Positions 1 to 14,080 of a stretch of 64,000 nt of DNA are shown here, one piece after another; positions within the stretch are counted from its first letter, which is position 1; each line of letters starts with the position of its first letter. The stretch is from Gonocerus acuteangulatus. Its lineage: Eukaryota; Arthropoda; Insecta; Hemiptera; Coreidae. Under the pieces are notes generated by a model. That model saw only the letters and a list, made by a program, of their open reading frames with translations. It did not search any database and was not told where the DNA came from. The stretch spans positions 34,266,873 through 34,330,872 of the forward strand of contig OX328123.1 in assembly GCA_946811695.1 (NCBI GenBank). The letters run 5' to 3'. Both the position numbers and the translations under genes were made by a program.

Positions 1-2715
<2,715 letters not shown>

Positions 2716-4116
2716 CCTCTCTTTGCTAAAAGCACCATTGCCCAAATCAAGATTGTGTCAGATCATCGGTCTGAGCATAACCGACGTGGCCGGAAGAAAC
2801 ATTTGCCTTTACCACTGTAAATTGCGGCTACGATTTAATTGAAAAGAAATTCATACTCCTCCAAAATATATTCACTCTTTCATTCGCCGCAAGTTACGAA
2901 TCAACGTAGACAACATAAATAAAGAGATAGAACACAAATAGGTAAAGTTGAAAATTCCTTAAATAAAGGCATTTGCTTCGAAAAAATTCTTTTTTTGTCT
3001 GGTTTAGTTAATTAACTGTTGCAAAAACATTTGATTCTTTGCTAAAAAAAAGAAAAAAATAAACCTTTTTTTTTGATGTTCCAATTTATCTTGCGTCTAT
3101 ACCTCTGCCCCCTTGACGGAATCCCTTGGTCCTAATCCTTCACTAGTGGGAAGGAAGTCTTTGTCTCCTTCCTTTGTAAGTCATTGTTTCGAAAGCTCCT
3201 TAGGTGTCCTTTGAGAGTCCTAACTTCAACTCTCAAAGGATTCGAAGGAATGCTTGCTTCAGATGTATTATATTAGTGTCTTCGTTCTAACCTCATTATC
3301 CCCCAACAAACTCTTGAAGAAATAGTATCTAATTTCAGGTTAGCATCCTCCACATAGGGTTTGGAACATTATCACCATGTTGTATAAAGGACAGTTCCGC
3401 TAGTGCGTGTTTTCTAAACACGGTACTCTAGGCTTAGCCTTTGACAAGAAAATGTTATAAATGCTTTAATAGTGTAGCTAATATTGAACCAACTATCACT
3501 GGTTAATTATTACATTTTCTATAAAAGAGGAATCAAATATTTTCATAAGATATTTGGAAACATCCAATTCAGTTTATATGTTTGCCTGTATTTAAACTAT
3601 GTATAAATTAAGGTTAGTGACTCAAATATGTTTTTGAAAAGACATTAACTGTAAAACACTAACTAACGGACTGCAGGAAACGTGAAAACAACAACATACC
3701 ACGCGACATGTATGAACTCTTGACAGATAGTAGCCAACACATATCCAGTATTTTCGACTTTTTTATAAAATAAAAATGTATGAAGAAATATAGAAAAATC
3801 AAAATATTTTAATATATGTTACAAAAAAATTTTATTTGTACAAAATAGAGCGAAAAGACACCATTTTTAGTTTATTGAAAATAATTTATTACTTACTTGT
3901 GTGTGTTTTTATTACTATTTTTTTATTCATATAGTATAAATTTTGATCATTTTATTTGTTTAATTGTTTCTTTAAAAGTTTTAATTTTTTATGTTCTAGT
4001 TATTTTATTTTGTTTGCACCTTATATGTTTATAGAGCAATTCACCCATTTGCAGGCTCTAAAACCAAATAAATAAAATCTCTTTTTGTTTTGTTTTATTA
4101 AAAAAGTAATTCGTCA
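2716..4116. other. Unassigned AT-rich DNA with a small hairpin
   Basis: No gene is seen. The only clear structure is a hairpin near 3208-3237, with arms CTTTGAGAGT and ACTCTCAAAG around a 10-base loop. The rest is AT-rich intergenic-type sequence. Confidence 0.5.
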
Positions 4117-4370
4117 TATCGTCGATACAAAAGCAAACTAACGAATATGAAAATCACCACTTTTCAGAGTGGAAAAGTATTTATTCATAACTTTTTTTTG
4201 GACAGTCAAATATTCGGCAGATTTGACCATTTGATAGTGGAATACCCTTTAATAGAGTGAAGTCAGATTGAAGAATTTGCCGTAAATAAGTCAAGCAGAA
4301 ATTATTAAAGATGGACAATGAAAGATGCATTTTTTCATATTCGTTAGTTTGCAATTGTATCGACGATATC
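4117..4370. mobile_element. 254-bp MITE with 38-bp terminal inverted repeats
   Basis: The ends are inverted repeats of about 38 bases. The left arm starts ATATCGTCGATAC and contains CAAACTAACGAATATG; the right arm is its reverse complement with about two differences. The interior has no open frame of interest. Length, AT-rich interior and long terminal repeats fit a non-autonomous DNA transposon (MITE). The target duplication is not clear because the termini themselves read AT/TA, so the superfamily is left open. Confidence 0.75.
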
Positions 4371-5190
4371 AGCATGGGACCCCAATTCGTCTAACGTAGG
4401 TAAAAATTCAAGTAGTAGCGTGACATTGTTTCCATGAAGACATGAACCCGGGTAGAATGATTGCCAAGATTCTCGACCCTATTACAGGAGATTCTGGACT
4501 CATATCCCAGCTTGTCGCGTTTATGAACAAAATGTATATTTTGAAACTGACTATATCTTTCGTTGAGTTTTCTGAAAAATAGTATAACCAAAATGTATCT
4601 TCTCAATTAGTAGAATTTTACTATATTCTCCCTCACCCTCTCCCCTCCCTTTCTCTCTCTCTCTCACACACACACGCTGACACGTCTCTCTGTCTCCCCC
4701 ACTACACAAAGACTACACAACGTCTTTATTCTCCCTCCATTATTCCCTGGCTTCTCGGTCTGTCCTTACTCCAGACTTGCCTCGTCTCCTTTCTACCCAC
4801 TATCCTCCGCCTTGAATCCTCCTTCTGGGCCCGTGCCTAGATTGCCATTAATTACCGGACTGCACAGGTCCTGGCAGACATTACGGTGGATGGGAGACAT
4901 TGATGAATGCTCCTGCTAATCCTACCACCACAAAACCTCAACCACCACCGGCTCCCCACTCCACGGCTAGCTAGACCAGCAGAGAGATAAACTCTTAGAA
5001 AGGGTATTTAAATAATTGATGATAGCAAAGGAGAATACTTGATCCTAATCTACACCAACAAACAGAAGTTTTATTATTTATTTTTTATTTTCATCAAAAT
5101 CTTCTAAATATAGAGTCCTTTATATTATGTAAAGGTCTCAAAAGAACAAAAATTCATTTGAATGTATGTATTGGTAAGATAAACAGGGTG
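4371..5190. other. Unassigned region with CT/CA-rich tract
   Basis: No gene is recognised. Positions 4625-4830 are pyrimidine-rich, with (CT)n and a short (CA)n run. The rest is mixed sequence. Confidence 0.5.
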
Positions 5191-5191
5191 T

Positions 5192-5272
5192 CCTAGTCGT
5201 AAACCGACAGACTTCCGGTATCGCTTTTTTTTCTTTTTTTTTTTTTTTTTGACAAATCCTTACTTATTTCTA

Positions 5273-5324
<52 letters not shown>

Positions 5325-5361
5325 TATATATATATAATATATATGTATATATATATAAAAT

Positions 5362-5424
<63 letters not shown>
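5192..5424 (+). mobile_element. CAGGGTG-end transposon scrap and 150-bp (TA)n array
   Basis: The sequence ACAGGGTGTCCTAG at about 5193 matches the terminal motif of the CAGGGTG transposons found at 27.0, 43.8, 45.5 and 47.4 kb. Only a short end is present. It is followed by a T run and by an interrupted (TA)n array from 5278 to 5424. Confidence 0.5.
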
Positions 5425-5426
<2 letters not shown>

Positions 5427-6519
5427 TTTTTGAGTGTGCGTAAAATCAATAGTAACTACAGAAAAACCGGGGAGTCAGACAGTTATTCAATACAAGAACT
5501 ATACAATATGCTAAAATCATTGACACGTAAGTAAAACCAGAGCTTTGACGGAACATGCAAAATGAAAAAAAAAAAACAATTTCAATTATAAGGTAGTTGC
5601 TGCTACAGAAGAGTTGATTTCAATGAGATACCCTATTTAGTGAAATGTTACTTTAAGATCTCTTTGGCTAACACGAATTCCATTTCACGACACAACTTCA
5701 AAGATGCCGATGTCATTAGCGTCAAATAAATATCCTCCGGCGTTTCGGAATTCAGGTAACAACTCGTAATGAATTTCTGAAGTCATTACTGCAATGAAGA
5801 CACTGGAATAATAACTATTACATTGAGAGCAAGCGTTGACCTTTGGAGATCCAGCCTGAGAGGTTAAAAAGAAATTGATTGAACAATCTGATTGGATAGA
5901 ATTAGGAGGAAATGTCAGATGACTGAATGCCATTGGATGATTAGCAATTCAAAGATCGTCCTCAAATGGGGCCTGTTATTTAGGGATTGGTCAAGATTGG
6001 ACAATGAGATTTAAAACTAATCCAGGGAAGCATTTATCGCCATTTTCTTTTATTTTTATTATCTATTTTTTTTTGCAACCAACTTTTAAAAATATGTCAT
6101 TATTGGGGTAAAAGCCTTCTTTGAAATACTTTGAACAAATTTAGTTGAATTCTCAAGTTTGAAGTGGAACAGTGGAATATAACCGACAATTTCTTACAGG
6201 AACTCACGTCATTCATTATGCTAAGAACCGAATAATGTTAGCTACCGGGACAAGGATATTTAGCTGATAGTTAGCTGCTTCAGATTTAAAACAAGAATCA
6301 GTCAATTAATCTAGCAACCTACAGAAACAACAAAAATTCCATTTAGGGTATTATTCAATTTAATGCAGGATTGACGAAATAACAAGAGTTAATCTCAAGA
6401 TATCATTCTATCCACCAATGGTATGACCACCTCATAAGGGCACCCTTTTCAAATTCTTTGCTGGTGAATCTTGGTTCTTTCGAATCCAAGGTCATGGTGG
6501 TTCGAACCCGCCAGAATGA

Positions 6520-6520
<1 letters not shown>
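5425..6520. other. Unassigned AT-rich region
   Basis: No gene or repeat is recognised. Short open frames occur, for example at 5685-5933 on the minus strand, but they have no identifiable domain. Confidence 0.5.

Positions 6521-6523
<3 letters not shown>

Positions 6524-6611
<88 letters not shown>
6524..6611. repeat. (CT)n-(TA)n compound microsatellite
   Basis: About 30 bases of (CT)n run directly into about 58 bases of (TA)n. The same order (CT then TA) occurs at 2497 and at about 60019; the reverse complement (TA then GA) occurs at 44971. Confidence 0.95.
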
Positions 6612-6614
<3 letters not shown>

Positions 6615-6745
6615 CTCCCTCTATAATTTATTTACATACCCTGAAGATTAGGGCTATTGGGCCTTGTACCTGTACCAACAGGGGAATTTCTCACAAACGT
6701 TATTTTAGTTTCTTCTTAGTTCTGACAGGAAGGATATTAAAAAAA
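6612..6745 (-). mobile_element. Retroelement or SINE 3' tail
   Basis: Read on the minus strand, this carries CAATAGCCCTAATCT followed shortly by TATGTAAAT. The same arrangement occurs at about 12259-12300 on the minus strand, just downstream of the R2-type endonuclease fragment. A stretch resembling the SINE bodies at 9.9 and 63.4 kb (GAGAAATTCC) precedes it. I read it as a 3' tail of a LINE or a SINE using the same tail. The 5' limit is not defined. Confidence 0.4.
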
Positions 6746-6896
6746 TAATCCCTATTTATTTTCCTATCTCTCAACGTTTTAAAGCTGTCATGTCTGGCTT
6801 AAATTAATTATGATTCTATGGGATGTAATTTTGTTGGCAATGTTATAGTTTGAAGAAACAAATTATTCCCGACGTCAGTGGTTATATTTTTTATAG

Positions 6897-8881
6897 TTAT
6901 CCCTGGATTGACACTGCCTTCGGTATCTAGGTTAATGAGACTCTGGGGTAAATTTTACCCCATACTTTGAAACATTTTGAAATAAATAAATTTCAATTTC
7001 TTCTTTTGCTTTTTTATACAACAACAATGTACTGAACAGGAACATCAAGAAAAAAATTAAAATAGTAATAAAACTGCAAAATATTTATGAAAATTCACAA
7101 AATAGCTAGAAAATCATAAAACTCAATATTGTTCATACACCAAATAATTATCCTAAACAAAATATTACTAAACTATTTTTTTTTTCTTACGAACAATAAA
7201 CTAGAATGATCAAAAGCCATAATTGAGACTCGTTAGTTAACATTCAATACATTTTGGTGATCGGTGATCGCGGCACATCGTCTGTCTACACACAGAGCAT
7301 AGCGGTTTCGTCTTCCTGTCACAAAATGAACATCTAACGGGTTTATCCAAGGTAATGAAAGATGTTGAAGATCCATCCGGAGATGATTCATCTCCCATAA
7401 CAACAAACATCAGAGCTGGGGTTACCTGAACTTTCACCAGTTAGGTAACCCCAAATCAAGGGGAACCTCTTTTCTTGGCACTTCAGTTAGGTAACCCCAA
7501 ATCAAAGAGAATGTCTTTTCTGGGCACTTTTCAGGCCATTTTGTCACTAGGAAAGCCGTATTATAAAAGTGATCGACCCGTGTAGATTTCTCAGGTCAGC
7601 GAAAAAGTTAGTCGCCGCACACACGCCAAATTGAGCCATTTAGCGCGACAAAAGTATTTTGTGTTTTTATTTTAATGTTTTTACTTTTTATGTTTTTTGT
7701 TTTTAAATGATTTGTTTAATAAGCCTGAATACATTATTTTTTACATTGTTTTCAACTATAAAGAGTGTTTAGAATCGGTTAATAATAAAATAAAACGCAG
7801 AATTATAGAAAACTTATAGAAAATTCATGATCTTCGGCAACTGGATTTCTTTTTGTAACCATTTTGCATGTTTTTTTAAGAATCTTTCTTCCATATAATT
7901 ACAATCTTTCCATTTGGCCGTTATCTTAGTTACAAAGACTTTCATTATATATTTTATTTGTTCTTCGTATATTTGTGAGTTAAATATATTATATTTATTC
8001 ACAATATAAGTACACAATTTTTGATTGCACGTGAGAGTTGAAACTTAGAATAAACTTTCATTTTTCATCACAAAAAACAGTTATTTTCTTGTTATATATA
8101 AAACGGGTTCTTCAGCAGCTATCTGACTACCTAAACAAAATTTAAATTTACATCAAAAGGGGGAAGAAGGGGGAGCTAAAAGTGTCACGACAGTAAAGTA
8201 GAAGCTTAAGGCTTTTTGAAAAAAAATATTTGGAACTGGAACTTTGTGGAACTTTTTTTGAAACCTTACTCAAACTTAAGTAATCAACAAAATATGTAAA
8301 ATTTAGTAACCATTTCATTAATATTTTTTAATCTTTGATATGCCTTTGTGTTATGACAAATATATTATATATTTATAAAGAACATACCACTAGGTAATAA
8401 ATCCATTGTGAAAAGAATTTATGAAATTTGCACACAATTTTTAAAACACACCTAACTAAGACCGTAGTTGGAACAAGACTAGACAGTGGAAGTGGAAGAG
8501 ACTAGCAATGGTTGCCTTCCTTATTGTCTTAGACAGGTCTGGATTAAACTAGATAAAAAACTCGTTCGGTTTTCAATGAATAGAAGACTCTAGCACGTGT
8601 TGACACGTAAAATGACTTTTTACGATGACATCACATTTTCGACTTTTGTCGCCCTAAAGTAGGTGTTTTGCCCAGTGTGCGCCGTGGGGAAACAACACCC
8701 CATACACAACTCGCAGCTATATGCAGACAACTGGCTGAGTTTATATTAGGTTATACCAGATCATGCACTTCAAATTATTTAGGAAGAAGGAGGGAGTCTC
8801 TGTGATTTACAGAAATTAAGATACATTCCATTGAGCAAAGTGTGGGGTATTTTGCACCCCACGGTGGCAATCCAAGGTTAA
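6897..8881 (-). mobile_element. Decayed piggyBac-type transposon
   Basis: The right end carries TTAA at 8878-8881; read inward on the minus strand, it continues into GTGGGGT and ACCCCACACTTTG. The left side has the matching CTGGGGT and ACCCCATACTTTG at 6940-6970, with TTAA at 6932. A slightly longer left limit is suggested by TTATCCCTGGATTG at 6897, which resembles the right-hand terminus CCTTGGATTG. TTAA target use is the hallmark of piggyBac. The only recognisable coding part is the cysteine-rich C-terminus at 7237-7437 on the minus strand, which lies near the left end as expected. The rest of the interior is degraded. A second remnant with similar ends is at 35.2 kb. Confidence 0.65.
7237..7437 (-). 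pseudogene. piggyBac transposase C-terminal cysteine-rich domain
   Basis: The last 66 residues of a minus-strand frame end in a cysteine- and histidine-rich cluster: CSFC, then CSVC, then CRDH, then CIEC. This C-x2-C / C-x2-C / C-x2-H / C-x2-C arrangement at the extreme C-terminus is what piggyBac transposases use to bind their transposon ends. A conserved arginine precedes the first cysteine. The upstream DDE catalytic domain is not recoverable: the frame is interrupted by a duplicated stretch of about 50 bases at 7440-7510 (TAGGTAACCCCAAATCAA repeats). The stop codon lies about 300 bases from the left transposon end, which fits the family. The assignment rests on the cysteine pattern and the TTAA-flanked termini. 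Confidence 0.6.
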
Positions 8882-9886
8882 AGAAATAAAATAAAATGCT
8901 ATTAAAGTTGAATAGGTTTTGACATTGAAAGTGGCGGCCCCCAAATAATTGCTCATCCGCTCCCTACTTACGGAAGAATGAAGTCTATTTGTACTTGGGA
9001 GCTGGGGACTATGATGATGTTAGCAGCGGTGGAGCTGAGGAAGGGAGGGGGTACAAAACCTTTCCTGTCTCTCGTAAAATTGAATAGCCCTCGATAGTTC
9101 GCCCTGCGAAACTCGATTCAGCAAAACCTCCACGTTTGTATCTGCTCATCGGAATTTCAAATTTATATATCTCCGTATGTGTGGGCCTGCGTTCTGCCCC
9201 GGGATTTCTGCTTATTCAATTCCTGACCTCGATTCAGTCCTGACATTCGCTGACGAATCGCTTGTTTCGAATACAAACGGCCATCTTATCGATATCCTAC
9301 CGCCTTATGAGCAATCGATTATACTTTATAATGTCATTTCCGAATCCTTGTATATTAGATACATGGAGATTATTCCTGTTGCTTTTCGTGTCAAGCAGAG
9401 ACAGCAGACATACTAGGAATACATCTCAGCTAAGCAGCACAGCAAATAGTAGTACATTTTGTGTAGTTTTCTCGACTTTATAGTGTTTTCTGTAATAATT
9501 CTATATATACCCTCGCACATTTTGTTTGGGAATTTTTGAATAGTGTAAAGAAAACACAATTTAAAATTTTAACGAATGATATATTTTTCTGCAATTTCTC
9601 GCAATCTTACTGGTCCCGGTATATATATATATATTTTTTTTTTTTTTTGCTATATAAAGACTTATTGATTGAGTACAACCTATTTAGAATTTAACTTTTT
9701 CCCAGTAATAAATTGTATAAGGCACGAAATATGTAAAAATCTTCTGGGGCAATGAGTGAGCACGATGTTACGGAAGCTTTCAAATAAATTCAGTATTTTT
9801 TCTAGTGTTGTTGGAGCCTTAAGTGGTCTAGAATTATCATGATATAACAATGTTTGGTAGCGTCTTGTTATTCTAAAGATTTAATG
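8882..9886. other. Unassigned region
   Basis: No gene is recognised. Positions 8930-9480 are less AT-rich and hold two short overlapping open frames without known domains. A small (TA)n and a T run are at 9619-9650. Confidence 0.45.
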
Positions 9887-9888
9887 AT

Positions 9889-10011
9889 TTTTTTTTTACG
9901 GCGCACCGACTTCTGGGCCATTAGCGCCGACATCCATGGTGCTGCAAGGATCTCATTTCTCAACGAGCCATGAAGTAAGAAAATTCCTGCCGCCGGTGGG
10001 ACTCGAACCAC
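9889..10011 (-). mobile_element. tRNA-related SINE copy
   Basis: Read on the minus strand, the copy starts with a polymerase III B box (GGTTCGAGTCCCACC). It continues through GGAATTTTCTTAC, GGCTCGTTGAGAAAT and GGATGTCGGCGCTAATGGCC, and ends GCGCCGTAAAA followed by an A run. The copy at 63.4 kb has the same body. The A-box half of the head is missing. The tail GGCGCTAATGGCC...CCGTAAAA matches the tails of the SINEs at 53.5 and 60.7 kb. Confidence 0.7.
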
Positions 10012-10066
10012 ATTATTTTTAGTATGTATATTTTTATAGCCGGAATTAGAATATATATCTGAGTGT

Positions 10067-11108
10067 AAAAAGTCCGTCACGCAGGAGCTGCATAACTAAG
10101 CACTTTCCTCAGAATTCTGTAGTGTCGAGTGCATTCCTGAATAATTTGCTTAAAATAATCTATATAGATTATTACAAAAAAAAAAAAAAATTAATAGTTG
10201 TGCTATTTTGCTTTTATGAGCAGCTGTTTCAATTATTAATTTTGTAATGAATTTCCATCCAGAGTTTTGTGTACGCAGGGGTACTACACTACGTAATAAA
10301 TACACAAACCATCACATTTTGATCTATTGATCTTGATGAGTCTCGCGAACCTACGTTTGGCGGGAGAATTCAATACAAACATAGTACAAAGTAACACCAC
10401 CCTCCCCTTCCAATAGACCGATTTAGTTCATTTTCACACTTCTTTCTTATTAGATAGCCAGGACGTATAAAGAGTTTCGTAGCAATACAACAGAAATTAC
10501 GACCGGTATAAGTAAATTAGTAATTTCTGTCGGGAGTAAACCCTCCCTTCTAGTCAACCGATTTAGTTTATTTTTACAACACATTTTTCTCTTCAGTTGA
10601 CCACATCGAATACCGAGTTTCGTTTAAATATAACAAAAATTACGACTGTTATTGGCAAATATAACTTTGGCTCCGGAGTAACCCCCCCCCCCCCCGGATG
10701 GACCGATTATGTTGGTTAACGAACTCGATCAATCGTTTGATGGGGGAATACTATATACTGTGATGGAGATTCGGGGGCTAAGAATGAAAGGCTGGCTTGT
10801 GAGAAGTAGCGTGTATTGATAGGACAACTGGCCTGGACGGTGGTAGAGAGTGTGAGTGAGGAGAGACTGAGGGACTGAGTGAGACTGAGAGAGACTGAGA
10901 GTGGGCTAGGATTTAGCCCAGCCTAAATAGGCAGGTAGGATTGGGGAATCGTGGGAATTATAGAGCAATGCAGGTCTCTAGCTGCTGATGGTCAATATTG
11001 CTGACTGGTGTCTGGGTTCCTTCCTTTCCCATGCTTTTCCTCACAATACCAAGTTTTGTGACGAAAAAACAAAAACTCTGGCCTGTATCGTGTTAACGGA
11101 CACGTATA

Positions 11109-11171
<63 letters not shown>

Positions 11172-11290
11172 TTTAACTGGGGACATTTTTGGTTTCTACT
11201 AGGTAGGATCGATAAAGATTCGAAGAAATTTTTCGAAAATTCCGTCATGAGTGCAACTTCAATAGCTACTTTCCTTCGGAGGAAAGTGCT
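10067..11290 (-). mobile_element. HINE/DINE-like element, subfamily A (minus)
   Basis: The right end reads (minus strand) AGCACTTTCCTCCGAAGG, a hairpin with arms ACTTTCCT and AGGAAAGT. The left end reads AAAAGTCCGTCACGCAGG and contains AAGCACTTTCCTCAG, the subterminal inverted partner. Between them are a (TA)n array (11113-11167), a conserved block including GACACCGAAAATGACCCC in related copies, and three diverged copies of the 145-bp core repeat at 10330-10740. About 350 bases at 10750-11090 look foreign. Short subterminal inverted repeats, a terminal hairpin and a microsatellite/minisatellite core are the known layout of Helentron-derived DINE-1/HINE elements. The orientation is provisional. 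Confidence 0.65.
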
Positions 11291-12235
11291 AAAAGACAAT
11301 TCATCATTACGGCAATTTAATAAAGTAATTATTTCTCCTAATGAAATAATTTTCAGGAGATGAAAGTGCCGTGTAACTGGTGACAGTACAGTCTCTAAGC
11401 TAAAAAAAGTCCGACTCACAGGAAATGCGTCATCCTAGCGCGGTTCCGTTCTTTTCTCTAGTGTAATGTGGAAAGCTTTGACTAGAAATAAACATTTTAT
11501 TTGATGATATTTCGTGAAAATTGTGAACACCATTGTGACTCATGGGCAAGGTTTGCAAAGTTTAATAGCTGAATTCCTTAGTGAAACACGGCCCTTAATT
11601 CTCGCTGGTTCCACAAAGGAGATGGAAAAGCTCAGAAAGTACACTCTGTGAAGTGAGGTACAAACCTCTAACAGCTTAAGGTACATTGGCAGGGATATCA
11701 TGACACACAAGCATATACCTGAGGCAACACGCAAGTGGGGAGAAGATGCAAATTTGAAAGCGAATGAATGAAGGGGTGCAAGTGAAAGAAACTCGACAAC
11801 TCTGAAGGAAGGAATGCCGCTGATGCTAAGTGATAGAATAATTAGAGAACATATTGCTCCACAAACATTACAAAGCCTGTCCAGGAATTTCAACAATCAT
11901 ATTGATTAAAACAAATTTTGTATGCTTGCGTCGAATTAAAATGCTTAGGACATTGCCACATTGGATACTTAGGCGTTGATATCCAATCTCCTTAATCCTC
12001 TTTCTCCAACTTATCGAATCCTATTAAACTAAATGGAGAATTAATCTGCATTTAAAATTAATCGGCTCCTATATTGGCGATAAGAAGGCTCAATATTTCA
12101 GACCTAATTTTAGATGATTTTAATTGCGATCTTCTTTGGTTAGAGGGAAAACTAATTTGATCAGTTAATAGGCTATTTGGTGTTTGTATTAGATCGGGGT
12201 AGTGATGAGAACTTTATGGGGGGGGGGGTTGATGA
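11291..12235. other. Unassigned region with one HINE B-type end
   Basis: At about 11403-11450 a motif AAAAAGTCCGACTCACAGG, continuing to a GCGTCAT block, matches the end of the subfamily-B element at 29.37 kb. No second end is found nearby. The rest has no recognisable gene. A 118-residue minus frame at 11540-11896 has no identifiable domain. Confidence 0.45.
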
Positions 12236-12423
12236 TATTCAAGACGTGGCTTAGGCCGTGGGGATTTACATATCGCCTAGATTAGGGCTATTGCCCTGTA
12301 GTAGTTCTTGGCTAGGGGTACTCCTTATTTTTTCAAGACAAAGGATATTTTTTCATTTAATTTCATCCAGTATTGAGTTTAAACATATAACTAAAATCAA
12401 TTAATAGATAAATCGAGCGAGCC
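12236..12423 (-). mobile_element. Probable 3' region of an R2-type retroelement
   Basis: This lies directly downstream (minus strand) of the endonuclease fragment. It contains GGGCAATAGCCCTAATCTA followed by GATATGTAAATCC. The GGGCAATAGCCC hairpin resembles the tail hairpin of the SINEs at 53.5, 60.7 and 63.4 kb, and the segment matches the tail at 6.62 kb more closely. It is therefore a candidate 3' untranslated region recognised by the reverse transcriptase. Confidence 0.4.
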
Positions 12424-12780
12424 TCAACCTCCCACAACGGCGAGGAGTCCCCTCCATCTACCGAAGATGACGCAGGAATCCTTGAATATCCACAAGGCAA
12501 TGCTTCTCAACACCCCCATTGGGACGCCAAGTTGCTTCAAATTCTTGGCAGATGCCCCCCTCCTAACACCCCTCCAGCTCAATGTACAGGGCGTTGCCTC
12601 CACGTCGGTGACTGGCATGCCAAACATTCGCTTTACTACCAAATTTACAAGTCTTCTGTACTTCCAACACTTCTCGTGGTCCATCAAATGCTGATTAGTA
12701 TTTCCGTTCAACATTTGTGCGTCCTCAATATTCTCTTTACCGCCTTTTACCACAATTACATCGGGCTTCTATCGCCGACC
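12424..12780 (-). pseudogene. R2-type retroelement, restriction-like endonuclease fragment
   Basis: This minus-strand fragment is the C-terminal end of a non-LTR retrotransposon of the R2 superfamily. In R2-type elements a restriction-like endonuclease (RLE) follows the reverse transcriptase and nicks the target DNA. Visible are KPDVIVVKGG, then an acidic pair (IEDAQM) and then HEKCWKYRR, which fits the PD...D...K layout of RLE active sites with the following K-x2-KY segment. Next come CTLSWRGV, LGVP, and SCVIFGRWRG just before the stop. An in-frame TAG precedes KPD at about 12769-12771, so the copy is dead. The reverse transcriptase domain upstream is gone. The 48.7-kb fragment shares TPCTLSWRG/TSCTISWR, P...L..IA and SCV...RWR, so the two are paralogous. 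Confidence 0.65.
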
Positions 12781-12810
12781 ATGAGCCCTCAGGACTGTCT
12801 GGATGTGAAC

Positions 12811-13006
12811 CTCGTGCCCGCTCCCGGCTTAAGTGGAATCTACATTGGCCCCGATCCGATCTGTTCCGCTCCGATCCGATAGCCACCGATTTTCGGGAGT
12901 TCAAACTTGTTTGTTTCTAGAGCTATTTCGGACCGACGAAGCAAAACGGCGCCTAACGACATATTGTGTTTCAAAAAGATCTACAACCTCTACATCTGAA
13001 CCGATT
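12811..13006. other. Short unassigned segment
   Basis: GC-richer sequence with repeated CCGATCCGAT-type motifs at 12851-12880. A related GGATCGGATCGGG occurs at 14504. No gene is seen. Confidence 0.4.
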
Positions 13007-14080
13007 TTAACCCCTTCAGGTCCGAATTTTTATTTCTTGATAAAAAACAATTATTTTCCTGCCATAGTTGTGTATTGCTCTTGTGAAGATTCCTGATTTT
13101 TTTTTTCAGAATTTTATGGATTACCTGACATGAGTTACGTAATGCCCAGTATACTGGACATTGGTTATCAAGTAATGCGATTTGTGGATGAAAACCGAAA
13201 TTCAAAATTTCGAAATATTAATAAAATATATAATTAAAACAGTAATTGATTACCAATTTAAAATAAAATAATTCAGAAAAAATAAATTTGAAAAATTATT
13301 AGTAAATATTATTGTAAAAGCTCAAATATCATAAGGTATTGTAAAAATAGATTAGAATTTTAGACATGAAATTGTTGTCGTGCACAGTAATAATGAAAAT
13401 TAATGAAATTGAAATATTTACAGTCTAGTCTCAAAAAAAGATATTTGATTATTTTAAAAAAAAAAAAAAACATAAAACTACTAAGAATATATTTTTTGAA
13501 AATCATGTGAACGGACAGATGATATTTTTGAATGGTTTGGGCGCCTTCTAGCCCATACCATTCAGAAAAAGTTATTGATTATTATGGTACTCAAAAAAAC
13601 AATTCTGACAACATAAAAACAAAATATAACAGTAAATATTTGAAAAATAGATAAAAAATATTGTTACATCAAATATGAGGGTTGACTTCCCATGTACAGT
13701 ATACTGGACATGGATTTTCAAAAATTCGTAGACACCTTATTACAAACTTTATTGATAAAACTGAACTTCCAACCTTTAAAAAGATCACGTACATTAAATT
13801 CGGAGGAGTTTTATTCACTAAAAAGAAACCATTTGGACTAAATATGTAAAGAAAAGTCAATAACTTTTAGAATCCATGACTGCCTGTGGTGGAGCAGAGA
13901 AGATTTTACACATAACCTTTCAAAATCGAATGGAATCATTTTATATTAGATGTCAAGTGGAAGAAAAGTACATAGAGCTTCAAACCAAAGTGGTAGTAAA
14001 CATCTATCGGCCATAGGCAGTGTGATACAAAGTAAAGAAGTTATGTCCAGCCGGCTGGACGATGGAACTGAAGGGGTTAA
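13007..14080. mobile_element. 1.07-kb non-autonomous piggyBac element
   Basis: The element is flanked by TTAA on both sides (13007-13010 and 14077-14080). Its ends are inverted: CCCCTTCAG on the left and CTGAAGGGG on the right. A TTAA duplication with CCC-starting inverted ends is diagnostic of piggyBac. The interior has no transposase-like frame. It has three copies of a palindrome of the form GTCCAG-N4-CTGGAC: CCCAGTATACTGGAC at 13145, ACAGTATACTGGAC at 13696 and GTCCAGCCGGCTGGAC at 14045, the last one next to the right end. I interpret it as an internally deleted or non-autonomous copy. Confidence 0.8.
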
